Part shown: positions 45,720 to 56,819 of the stretch, piece by piece | How the letters are laid out: each line of letters starts with the position of its first letter | How positions within the stretch are numbered: the stretch's first letter is position 1 | Source of the DNA: Brachionus koreanus | Lineage: Eukaryota > Rotifera > Eurotatoria > Ploima > Brachionidae | DNA: 64,000 nucleotides | Assembly: GCA_016987375.1 (NCBI GenBank) | Contig: PJRA01000506.1 | Coordinates: 125,854 to 189,853 of the forward strand | Direction: 5' to 3' | Made by a program: the position numbers and the translations under genes | The notes under the pieces: model-generated | Databases searched by the model: none | Told to the model about the DNA's origin: nothing | The model's input: the letters and a program-made list of their open reading frames with translations, nothing else

Positions 45720-48700
45720 ATGACTGACTTTTACAAAAAATATTATGGCTATGAAGACAATATTAAACTCAAGGATGATGACATTAGAATTCTTCAAGAG
45801 GGCATGACTTTGAAAAAATTAAACGCCAGCAAAGAAGAATTCAACGAACGTTTTTATAAACTTGATTTCAATACTAATGAGCTCGTAGCAACAACAAAAG
45901 AATTTCGCAAAAAAGAAAAAAAATGTAAGTTAATATTTATTTAAAAAACGGCTCTAAATTTTAACACCTAATACCCGGATAGATATTTTTGGCGATTGAT
46001 GTTAGATCTTTGTCTTAAGCTAAATAAATAGAATAATTTTTGAAATTTTTTTTTCAATCTGAAATCAAAATTCAAAAAACATTAGAATTAATTAATTTAC
46101 TTTAAAAAATATACTTATTTTCATGGATTAAGAATTATAAAGAAAAGATAATACTAAAGGTCGAAAAACCCCATCCAGTTTTTAAATAAAAATTAATAAA
46201 AAAAGTAAGAAAATGCAATGCTATTTTTTAATAATAAGATTATTTGAATTAATGATAAAAATTTTCTCTAATTAATGTTTATAAAAAAATTAGTAAACTA
46301 AAAAGATTATAAATAATATAAAAAATGAATGATAAAACATTATTTAGTAGTGAAAACAATTTTTAATTTTTAAACTTTATATTTTTAATTATTATTTCTT
46401 TTAAGATGCAATTACAATTCTGAATGAGGTAAAATCTGGTTGTAGCTCTGATAATTTAAAATCCTTTAAGCTAAAAAACAGTTTGAATGATCGAAAAAAT
46501 ATAGCTAATATAGTAAGTTAATAAAACTTATAAAAAAAATGATATATTTTTTTTTAGGAAGATGTGTCTTTTGTGATCATTTTTGATAATTTCAGAAAAA
46601 GCTTGGATTTGTTGGCACCTAGCGAAGCGGATAGAGACTTGTGGGTGAGAGTTTTAAGCTATTTTATAATTTTGACGAAAAAAAGAAAAGGCGTTTTACC
46701 TGAAGCTGATAAGTAATAAATTAAATTTTTATTTTCATTTTTTATTTTCATTTTTTTTTCTAGAATCATGAAGAGTTATTTCGAGCTGGCTGATACATCA
46801 AATGATAAAAAAATAGATAAAAATGAAGTGACTGAATTTTTAGATTCGATAAACATAAAACTAAAAAAAAAGCAGCTTCAAAAATTAATTAAAGTAAAAA
46901 AATTGAAAGCTTAATTTTTTCTTTCATATAAAATGGTTTAAAAAAAAGATTTCTGACATGGATAGAGATGGAGAACTCAATGAAGCTGAATTTGAACACT
47001 TTATGTTACAACTGAAAAAGCGTAGAGAAATTTTAAGCCTTTATAAACTGTAATCATCTAGAAATTTTTAAAAATTTCAAAATTGAACTAAATTTTTTTA
47101 GGATAGCTACAGGCGATCAAAAAACTGGTACTAGTTTCATACCCGAGTATTTAACTGCTGACAGATTTCAATTTTTTTTGGAAAGATATCAAAAAGTAAA
47201 ATAAAAAATTTTTTAATTGTATTTTATTTCTAAAGAAGATTTTTTCTAAAAGGAAGCTAAAACGTTAGAAGAGTGCAAAGAAATAATATATAATTTTGAG
47301 CCTACCGATATAAAAGATGAATTTAAATTGTCTCTTTATGGATTAGTAAATTACTTAATGGATCCTCATCAGCACATTCAGGATTATGAAAAAACACATC
47401 AAGTTTACATGAACATGGATATGGACTTTTCTAGTTATTTTGTTAACTCAAGTCATAACACATATCTGAGTGGGGATCAAATTATGAGTGAGAGTGATCC
47501 AAATTGCTACGTTGCAGCCATCATGAAGGGTGCCAGACTTTTAGAAAGTTGAAAAATATTAATAATCAAATAAAAAATATTATCTTAATTTTTATTTCAG
47601 TGGACTGTCACGATGGATCTGACGGAAGACCAAGAATCTACCATAAAAAAACTCTTACAAACAAGATTCTTTTCGAAGACGTCATTGAAGTGATAAAAGA
47701 ATATGCATTTAAAATTTCAAGGTAAAAAAAATTGATAATTCGATTAATTGTTTTTAAATTTAAAATAAAAGCTACCCTTTAATACTCACACTTGAGCTTC
47801 ATTGTTCTCCACCTCAGCAATTAGTAATGGTGGAAGTGATAAAAGAACATTTAAAAGGTTTTTTTTTAGTTTTTATTCAACTTTCAGAACAACTTTTAAT
47901 TTAGATTATTTGTATTTGGAATCTTTTGACGACAGCTCTTTTCCGACATTAAATGATTTGAAGAATAAAATAATAATTCGTGTAAATTTTTTTCATTACA
48001 TATTCTATCATTGGATAAATAATAATTTAGTGTCGTAAACCGATAAAAGAAACCAAATCTGTTTTACAAAATATGGTCAGAATAAATCAGAATGACTTTG
48101 ATGAAGAAGAAGATGAAGTATTTATTAATTTTCATATAGTGCAAAAAATTTTTCTAATCTATCTAATATTTTGTTTACAAAATGATCATTTAGGGAGATA
48201 AAAAGGTAAAAAAAATGCTCAAAAAAGCTTTTCAGATTATCGAAAAATTTAATTTTCTATCACTTGATTTTGATTAAACACAAAACTTTTTCTAAATTGA
48301 TTAACAAAAATATTCTTATTAAAAAATAATTTTTTTGTATGAATTTTTATTAAAATACATATTTGCCTAGGATTTTGAAGAAATCAAAGAGCTAGAACAT
48401 GTAATTAATGTGGTTCAAAATGCTTCCTTTAAAGGAATAGATTATGCTTTCCAAAATTGTAAATAAAAAAATGTTTTATTTAGTTTATCTGACTTAATTT
48501 ATTACAAGATTCTAAATCACAATCGTCTTCCCTGAGTGAATCGAAATGTTCAAAATTAATTGAAGAAGATACAGCTAGCAGAATACTCCAATACACATCA
48601 CATTTTTTCACCAAAGTTTATCCGGCTTTTTATCGCCAAGATAGTGGAAATCTAAAACCAATTGATTATTGGTTATACGGATTCCAGATGGGTATAATTT

Positions 48701-49395
48701 AGAGCTCATCTAAAGAAATGTGAAAAAATTTTAAAATTATTTTTCTAGTTGCTTTAAATTTTCAAACATTTGACTCAGCCAATGACTTGAATGACGCTCT
48801 TTTTCAAGACAATGGACAGTGCGGTTATGTTTTAAAGCCGAGGATTTTAAGAGATCCATCTCTTAGATTCGATCCGAATAATATTGCAACAATGGAAAAT
48901 AAAGTTAAGTTTAATATTAAGATTATAAGCGCACAAAATTTGCCGAATAAGTCAGACATTTTCAAAGATATTGTCGATCCTTATGGTACAAAAATATCAT
49001 AAATTATATTTAAAAAATATTAAAAAATTTTTTAATTAATAAAAGTAACAGTAAAGATTTATGGCGTTCCGAGTGATAAGCAAGAGAAAAAAACTCGTAC
49101 CATTCATGACAATGGTTTGAATCCAATTTGGAACGAAGATCTTGAATTTAGTATTAATTGTCCTGAATTGGCTTTTGTTAGATTTATAGTGAGAGATGAA
49201 GATCTTGGCAATGATGATTTTGTTGGCGCTAATGCATTTAGATTTGAAAACATAAAACAAGGTTATATAAATTTAATCTATTAAATACTAGAGTTAATTT
49301 TTTTGTTTAATTAAGGCTATCGACATTTTCATTTAAAAAACAAATATTCAAAAGGAACTTTATTTGTTGGTATCAGAATTTCGAAACAAAATTAA
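45720..49395 (+). CDS. phosphoinositide phospholipase C, delta type
   Basis: Seventeen exons in phase: 45720-45924, 46406-46512, 46558-46712, 46764-46893, 46949-47049, 47102-47195, 47253-47547, 47601-47721, 47772-47857, 47905-47981, 48031-48117, 48194-48205, 48371-48458, 48509-48691, 48749-48985, 49046-49261 and 49316-49395; 757 residues, typical of PLC delta. The domains run PH (about 1-140), EF-hands (YFELADTSNDKKIDKNEV and ISDMDRDGELNEAEF), X-box, Y-box and C2. Catalytic residues: His in SSHNTYLSGDQ, Glu and Asp in LLEMDCHDG, His in RIYHKKTLTNK and Glu in LTLELHCSPP. Y-box: FTKVYPAFYRQDSGN and VALNFQTFD. C2: DPYVTVKIYGVPSD and GYRHFHLKNKYSKGT. It splits PIP2 into IP3 and diacylglycerol in a Ca2+-dependent way. 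Exon 12 is only 12 nt and could be skipped without changing frame; the acceptor at 47904 was chosen for phase. Confidence 0.93.
45925..46405. other. first intron of PLC delta, 481 nt
   Basis: Longer than usual here, AT-rich, no insertion recognised. Confidence 0.6.
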
Positions 49396-51358
49396 ATGCT
49401 GCTGCTTAGTATAGAGCTTTTTTAGGCATAATAAATTTTTTTATTTGCTTACCGGTTTTAATAAAATAATTTTAGTAAGAACGATATTTTAATCTATAAA
49501 ATCATATTTTCAAAGGATGTAACCTTTAAAATAAATGAAAACTTTTTGTGAATTACTGTACTAGAATTCTCGTTATTTTATGTAAAATTATAAAAAATTC
49601 GTCAAAAACTTTTGTGAAAATTTCTCCCTTATTAATTTTAGTAAATATTACTAAATTTATTTATCCCTATCAAAAATTATAGCTTGCAATAAAACAGTTC
49701 AGAAAATTTGCACAAAAATTAATTCTTCAAACTTAAATTTAAGTTGAATCGAATTTTATTGTGGTCTTGTTAAATCTTACAGTTTTGTGTGTACCAATGT
49801 TGGACAATATTCGAAACTGACTTTCAAAGTGTCGAATTTTTCATTCAAAAGTTTTTACATATGAAAACAGAAAAGAAATAAAGCCCACTTGGAGTTTTTA
49901 TCATAATTCGGTAGAAAACTTTTTTTTTTAATTCATTCCTAACTACTGAGAATGCTAATGGGGATATAACATTTTTCTAATATTATTGTCAAAGGAATTG
50001 GATTAATAAATGAAAAATATTTTTGATTATTTATTAAAATTGATTTAATAAAATTATTGAATAAAAAATTACTAATTATAGTTTACTTTTTCAGGTTTGG
50101 TTTTAACAAAGGTTGAATTTTTTATAATAATTAAAAATAATGAGAAAATAACAATGAGATAATTTTATTAAAATTTCGCTAAATTCCAACAGAAAATTAA
50201 CACTTAATTAATATAAAATAAACATTAATGTACCAATTCAGTTTTTCGTCTGGGTCATATCATAAAAATATAAATTATCCTAAAAAATCAAAATTTATTA
50301 TAAAACGAAAAGTCTTAAAGTACTCTTTGAAAAAATCCAAAAGACACCAAATCAATTGAAATTTATAAATTAATCAACCTTAAAACAGTCATGAGACATT
50401 CGTGACACTTGACAAATAAAAACATATGTAAAGATGCTAAATCTAACAACTTATTTCGTGAAGTAAAAGCTAGACCGACAATTTTTGGTATTTTCAAAAC
50501 AGTTAAGAAATGTCAAGTAGATATTTCAAAATTTTGTCGAAATAGTTTCATTCCTAGAAATTTTATTTAATCACTTTTTACTTTTTTATTTATTAATTTA
50601 TTTTCTTTATCGAGCTTATACTCCTTTAAATTAAAAAAATGTGAATAAAATAAATTTTAGTAAGAATAATTTAAAAAAAGGAAAATGATATGAAAATATC
50701 ACTAAATAGTTAAAATGAAATAAGGACTAACAGGGTAAATATGCTTAATCTGATACTTTTGCGGTAGTAAAAATATAAGAAAGTTCACATAAAAACTAAT
50801 TTTGAATTAATTGAAGTTAATTAAAATTAAGTTGAAATTACAATGTCAAAAAAATTAAAAATAGAAATTAAGTGATTGGATCAAAACCAAATAATCTTCT
50901 ATAAAATAGACTATTTGTTTTCCTGTCAAATATTTGAAATTATATTTAAAACCATAAATCTAAAAACAATATTTACATTGAAGACGTAAAAAAAATAAGA
51001 ATTTTTCGTGACTAAAGATTTAATGTCATAATCAATTAACCTATTATCTTGTTATCAATAAAGTATAAATTTTATTCCAACTGTTCAGTTGAAAATTTTA
51101 TTTAACAAACTTGGCATTTTTTAAAACTAAGTATAAACTTAAAATTTCTAATTAATCAATTATCATCTAAATTGAGTGATTAATCAATATCAATACTCTA
51201 TCAATTCTTGGTTTAAATATTAATTGAATATTTATTCATTGTATGCCAACCAGCAATTAACACAAATACATACTATTTTGCATCAAATAGTGATTTGAAC
51301 AGTCTATAAAGGTAAATTAAATATATTATATATTTTTATTGTTTTTAAGCCGACAACA
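49396..51358. other. intergenic, about 2 kb, AT-rich
   Basis: Starts with the PLC 3' UTR (AATAAA-like motifs near 49430 and 49460) and ends with the promoter of the SH3 gene. No gene or repeat recognised. Confidence 0.45.
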
Positions 51359-51859
51359 ATGTATCGTTTTTCTCCAAAGTCTTATCCAGTTGCCAAAGAA
51401 GCAAAAATAGTAAAACTTAAAAGAAACACTTTTTATAAAAACGACTCAGCTTTTATCGACTGTTCGCCATCATCAGATAGCGAATTCGATGACATATCAT
51501 TTTTGAGCTTTAGCCAAGTTGAAAACTCATCAGAAACCCATTCAACAATTATTAATAATTCTATGAATTCTTCCACTTCTTTTAAATCATCATCTGACTC
51601 AGAAAACGATGTCACAGGAGAATTTCTTGAGAAATTGTACATAATTAAAGATTATACAAGTCAATTGGTGTATGGTGGTATATCAGTTAAACGTGCTGAA
51701 TTAGTGTATTTGGTACGGGAGTCTGACTTTTACTATCTAATTGAAAATCAACAAGGCATTCAAGGTATAGTGCCTAAAGATATATGTGTTGACATAGAAA
51801 AAACCGTTCAAAACGCAAAACAAAATCTTAGAAACAAAACAAAAACAACTTCTTTGTAA
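51359..51859 (+). CDS. SH3-domain protein, 166 residues, family unknown
   Basis: Intronless. Residues 1-90 are Ser/Asp-rich and disordered (SPSSDSEFDDISFLSFSQ). Residues 95-152 look like an SH3 domain: YIIKDYTSQ (ALYDY position), ISVKRAELVYLV (RT/n-Src region), FYYLIENQQGIQG and IVPKDICVDI (VPSNYV position). The usual WW after the n-Src loop is replaced by YY. A short Lys-rich tail follows. SH3 domains bind Pro-rich peptides; the first region may be phosphorylated. No family could be assigned. The gene overlaps nothing and faces ZNRD2 tail-to-tail 75 nt away. Confidence 0.7.
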   Translation: MYRFSPKSYPVAKEAKIVKLKRNTFYKNDSAFIDCSPSSDSEFDDISFLSFSQVENSSETHSTIINNSMNSSTSFKSSSDSENDVTGEFLEKLYIIKDYTSQLVYGGISVKRAELVYLVRESDFYYLIENQQGIQGIVPKDICVDIEKTVQNAKQNLRNKTKTTSL

Positions 51860-51934
51860 AAAAAAATTTAAAAAAAAATCCATTTTTAAATCCTTAATTT
51901 ATTTTTTTAGAATAAAATTATAAAAAATATGAAT

Positions 51935-52591
51935 TTAATTTATAACATTATTCATTGCACTAATTGTTTCAGAACACTTTTTTATATAATCCAACAACTC
52001 AATGTCATATCTCAAAATATTCGAATTTTTTAACTGCTGAGTTGCCCAATTTATTTTGTCTTTGATTACATTTACTGTTTCATTTTCATTTTCATTTTGA
52101 TGATTAACTTTATTTTCTATTTTTTTTTGAAAGTTTGAAGGTAGATTATTTAAATTTTCGCTAACAATTTGTTTTTCTTTCGATGTTGTCAGTGTTGAGT
52201 TCATCTCAATGTCAAAAGATTTGATTTCTTCACAAAATTTTATAGATTAAAAAGCTAGATAAAAGCAATATTTACCACTATCTTGACAACCAACACAATA
52301 ATAAGGTTCATTTTTCTTTTGCATCAAAATGCACTTAATTTAAATAATATAATTTGAAATTTAAACTGTTTAATGTTTAATTACATCACATTTTTCGCAT
52401 GTTGAATTTAGCATTTTATAGCCTTGAAGTAGCAGTTCGCCCAATTTCTTACTTACTAAATCTGATCTCTTTTTTGATCTCTACATTTAAGTTATATTTG
52501 ACATTACATTTTTATTTTAAATCATTACTCTTCGTTGTTCATCATCTTGGGATAATTTGATACCCTCTTCCATAAATTCTTCCATTTTCAT
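51935..52591 (-). CDS. ZNRD2: ZNRD2 (SSSCA1/p27, zinc-ribbon autoantigen family)
   Basis: Exons 52591-52529, 52480-52385, 52333-52276 and 52227-51935 in phase; 169 residues. Matches the human 199-residue protein: LVSKKLGELLLQGYKMLNSTCEKC (human LMGDYLLRGYRMLGETCADC), ILMQKKNEPYYCVGC giving two CxxC knuckles of a zinc ribbon, then a disordered linker and a C-terminal helix INWATQQLKNSNILRYDIELL (human LTWASAELGSSTSLETSIQL). The human protein is a recognised antigen in Sjogren syndrome and scleroderma, interacts with tankyrase and is linked to centromere/mitosis; its exact function is poorly known. Start ATG at 52591 precedes MEEFMEEGIKL; an alternative upstream start is not seen. Confidence 0.88.
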
Positions 52592-52751
52592 TTTTGAAAA
52601 AATTCTAAATTTTCTAATTTTAAAAATAAATGAATATACTATTTCAATAAATATAACTTGCACATATGCATTCTGAAATAATTATTTTGCATGTCATGTG
52701 ATTTAATTTTTGTTGTTGTTAATTTTTTTTAGAAATATTTAATTATTTACG

Positions 52752-53363
52752 ATGAGTTCTGAATTTATTGTTGAAACAGATCAAATTAAAAAAGCTGTCC
52801 AAGTAATAAATGAAATTAGTGCAGATAAATTTCCTTTATTACTGCAAAGAATCGCTTTGAAAATTCATTCAGACTCTGAATCATCATTCAAGCAGGATGA
52901 GATAGAAAAATTGGAAAAAAGTCTTGAAATATCTAATGATGATGTTCTTTTGGTCATAGAAATTTTAGAGTTTATTTTTCTACAATCGACATATGAAGTC
53001 ATAAAGCCTCAGAATTTGTCTATGAATTTAGAAAAAATCAGGCTAAATGAGGATAAAGTAAATTCAATAGTTGATACATGGAAAGAACATGGAAAAGAGA
53101 TAACTGAAAAAATTCGTCAAAATAAAGCAATTTTTTCGCGGCGATTAATGAATTTTAAATGGCGGCTAAATATTCAAATGGCTAGTAATATGAAATCAAA
53201 ACAAAAAATTCCAAATGCTTTGTTTGAATTCAATATTTCAGATTCTTCTTCAGCTAAACCTGTGGATGAAACTGTTCAGATTGAGTTCAATAAAGAACAA
53301 TTATATGATTTTTTCTTAAAATTAGAAACAATTCAAAAACAAATTGATGCTCTTTCTAAGTAA
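52752..53363 (+). CDS. COMMD10: COMMD10 (COMM-domain, Commander complex subunit)
   Basis: Intronless, 203 residues, same length as human COMMD10 (202). Matches: KKAVQVINEISADKFPLLLQRI (human [22 protein letters not shown]), SESSFKQDEIEKLEKSL, NLSMNLEKIRLNEDKVNSIVDTWKEHG, NFKWRLNIQMASNMKSKQK and the C-terminal FNKEQLYDFFLKLETIQKQIDAL. The last 60 residues are the COMM domain that makes heterodimers and the ten-membered ring of the Commander/CCC complex, which sorts membrane proteins from endosomes to the plasma membrane. Start and stop are clear. Confidence 0.95.
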   Translation: MSSEFIVETDQIKKAVQVINEISADKFPLLLQRIALKIHSDSESSFKQDEIEKLEKSLEISNDDVLLVIEILEFIFLQSTYEVIKPQNLSMNLEKIRLNEDKVNSIVDTWKEHGKEITEKIRQNKAIFSRRLMNFKWRLNIQMASNMKSKQKIPNALFEFNISDSSSAKPVDETVQIEFNKEQLYDFFLKLETIQKQIDALSK

Positions 53364-54009
53364 TTTAAGCAAGGTTGGTTGATATTAGTTTTATTTATAT
53401 TTTTATTCAGTATTTCTTGATTACTTTTAATAAATTTTTTTTTTAATAAAAAAATGATTAATTTTCAAAATCTTGTTTTTTTTTAATGTTATAAGTATGG
53501 GGTTCAAGGCTTAAATGGACCCATAATGTCCATTTAAGTTACAAACCACTAAAATTTTAATCTGTCTTTTGCTTAAAGATTATGAAAAATTGAAAAATAA
53601 AACTAAAATAATTTTTTTTATTTTAAAAAAGCGATACTTAAATTAAAAACTTAAAAAACTTTAAATTCGTATTAATCAAAAATATAATAAAACTTAAAAA
53701 AATTGAAAAATAACATATTTTAAAATTTTATGTCTTACAAATTATTTACTTGTTTCTTGAATTAAAATTCTAGAATAAATTTTATCGTGGTAAATAGATC
53801 GAATGCTCTTTAAATTGTTTCAATTTCAAGGTTCTAATAATTTATTAAAAAACACATTTAACATTTCTCATAGAGATTTTCATTTTATCAATCAAAATTT
53901 AAAGCTAAATTGTCATTATAATAATGACTAGGTGTGTTCGAGATAAAATTTATAGTTACCAAATAAAAACCATTTTTTCTAAAATCAAATAAAATCAAAA
54001 ATATTTTAA
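53364..54009. other. intergenic, 646 nt, with a strong stem-loop
   Basis: AATAAA-type motifs follow COMMD10. A perfect 11-nt inverted repeat, CTTAAATGGAC (53510-53520) and GTCCATTTAAG (53528-53538), with a 7-nt loop lies within it; its meaning is unknown. The rest is AT-rich and should include the promoter of the beta-galactosidase gene. Confidence 0.5.
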
Positions 54010-56819
54010 ATGAATTTAATTACAAAAATTTTGCTTTCTTTTTTGGCCAGCATTTTAATTGTAAATATATATTTATACAACAAATTATCAAATTCATTTT
54101 TTGAAAAAGGAATTTTCACTATCCGATAGATCTTTTTACATTGACTACGACAATGACACATTTGTAAAAGACTCTAAGCCTTTTAGATACATTTCTGGCA
54201 GCATTCATCCCTATCGGGTTCCCAAACAACTATGGGAAGATAGACTTAGAAAAATGTGGACTGGCGGTCTAAATGCGATTCAAATGTAAAAACATTTTAG
54301 TTTAGTGTCATAAAAAAAAATATTTTTTTAAGCTACATATTTTGGAATGAGCATGAACCTCAACCAGGAGTATATGATTTTGAAGGCCAAAATAACATAT
54401 TTGAATTTTTAGAATTAGCTCAAAAAATTGGTTTTGTCGTGGTTCTAAGGCCAGGTTAGAACAAAATTAGACAAATTATCGACTTTGACAAATATCTAGT
54501 TATTTAAAAAAATATAAAGGTCCTTATGTTTGTGCTGAGCATGACTATGGAGGTTTACCTTGGTGGTTATTAGCAAATGGAACTGAGACGATTGTTCCTC
54601 GGTCAAGTGAAGAAAATTACATGAATGCCGTAAGACGATATTTTGGTGTTTTATTGCCAAAATTGACTCCTTATTTATATAAAAATGGTGGACCTATAAT
54701 TACTGTTCAAGTAAAATTTCCTAATTACTGGGATTTGCCATATAAAAATTTTTCTTTAGGTTGAAAACGAATATGGCTCCTATTATACTTGTGATAAAAA
54801 ATATACAGGCGAATTGAGAGATTTATTCAAATTATATTTTGGTAATGATACAATATTGTTCACAACAGGTAAAAGAAAATTTTGTTAGAAATGAAAAAAA
54901 AGCTTAAAAATGAATAAAATCAAGATCCACCACGTGTACTTGGACTTACTTGTGGAACAGTAGATGGCGCTTATGCCACTGTTGATTTTGGTGTTTCAAT
55001 ATCACCAGATGATGCTTTTGAAAAACAAAGAAAATTTTCCAAATCTGGTCCACTAGTAAGTTTGATTGTGCATATTTTTTTGAGCTTTTTTTGGCCTTGA
55101 AATATGCTTAAATGCTTTAATCATTGATAGATGGAAACGATATTTCTTATCTCAAATGTGGTTACATTAATGATGTCTACCCAACAGTTGATTTCGGTCC
55201 ATCTGAAAATGTCAATGATTCTTTCAATGCTCAGCGTTCATATGCTAAAAATGGGCCTTTAGTATCATTAGAAAGTGTTTAAAAATTGAAAAATAATTTT
55301 TTTGCTGTCAAGGTTAATTCTGAATTTTATCCTGGTTGGCTTGACTTTTGGGGTACCCCTCATCAAAAAGTACCTACAGATCAAATCCTTAAATCATTTC
55401 ATAAGCAATTAGACATGGGTGCTAATGTTAATTTTTATATGTATTTTGGAGGCACTAATTTTGGATTTTCAAATGGTACATAAATTTCTATCAAACAAAT
55501 TTTATTTTTGTTCTTCATAGGGGCTGATCCACCTTACTTAGCAGAGCCAACAAGCTACGACTACGATGCACCATTATCAGAGCCGGCAGATATAACTAAC
55601 AAATATTTAGCTATTCGAGATTCTATTTCCAAGGCATGATATTTTTTTTTTAAATTTTTATCTTAATTAATTCTATAGTATGCACCATTGCCGCCAGATC
55701 CAATTCCGGCAAATTCAACTAAATTAGCATTAGGAAAAGTTCAATTGCAATATGTAAATTTAATTTTTTAAATAAAAAGTTTTTTCTATAAATCTAAAAT
55801 CATAGCATGTACCATTAATTGATGCGGTTAATGAATTTTCATACAAGTGTGTTGATACTCTTAATCCAAGCACCTTTGAAAAACTTGGACAGGTTAATAA
55901 ATATTTTTTTTAATTTTTAATCACAAAAATTTATATTTAGGGGTACGGATTCGTAGTGTACAAAACTACACTTGATGATCCAAATGTAGATGGAAAAATT
56001 CTATCAATTAATGGCATTAGAGACCGAGGTTATGTGATGATAGGACCTGTAAAAATTTATTCTAAAATATAAATTATATCGTTATTAAAAAAAAATTAGA
56101 CTCTGGTTGGAATTGTGTATAGAGCTGGTTTTAAGGAATTCAAAATAAATTTGCAAAACAATAAAAATAAAACATTGACTGTAATTGTAGAAAACATGGG
56201 GCGATTAAATTTTGGGAATAATTTATTGGATACTAAGGTATTATAGTTTAAATTAAGTTTAGATTATATCTTTAAATCAATCGTTTTTAAGGGTATTGTA
56301 TCGAATGTTACTTTGGATGGAAAAGTTCTTAAAAGATGGACTGCGTGTTTGACTGATAATTTTGTACCATATTACCAAAAGAATGTACAAAATTATGATG
56401 TAGTAAAACAATATACTAATCAAAGATATTTATTGGAAAACAGAAAACAGTATTTTAAGATTACTAAAAAATTTAATTAAGTATCTAGTTTATTTTCAAG
56501 CTCAATCGATTTCGGATCGCCTGGAATTTATATTGGCGAGTTTGACTCTCCCAATATGAATTATGATACATTTATGAGAATGGACAAATTTACCAAAGGC
56601 ATAGCTTTGATTCAATCGAATGAAACTCTGACCAATTTGGGAAGATATTGGCCTAAAACAGGACCACAAGTCACACTCTATACACCAAGTGTTTTTACAA
56701 CGCTAGGTTCAAAAAATTTTCTAGTTTTGATAGAATTTGAAGGAGCCTCGTGTACCTCAGAATCAGATTGCTTTGTCGAATTTATTGATTATCCAATAAT
56801 AGATAATATACCAAATTGA
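54010..56819 (+). CDS. GLB1: beta-galactosidase (GH35), with a mutually exclusive exon pair
   Basis: Exons 54010-54060, 54110-54285, 54333-54454, 54520-54710, 54760-54868, then either 54925-55055 (6a) or 55131-55261 (6b), 55313-55475, 55521-55633, 55679-55753, 55806-55892, 55941-56048, 56100-56237, 56292-56449 and 56501-56819. The product is 646 residues (human 677). The N-terminus [17 protein letters not shown] is a signal peptide. Motifs: [36 protein letters not shown], proton-donor Glu in [13 protein letters not shown], nucleophile Glu in [35 protein letters not shown] and [16 protein letters not shown]. Exons 6a and 6b each encode the same segment ([17 protein letters not shown] versus [15 protein letters not shown]). 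The intron after 55633 begins GC, not GT. Lysosomal or secreted exo-beta-galactosidase. Confidence 0.95.

Noticed and set aside
47802..48038. Reading the PLC delta exon from the first AG (47896) as 5' boundary
   Set aside because: That acceptor breaks the frame (stop in the linker); the AG at 47904 restores phase and the EHLK...LNDLKNKI sequence.
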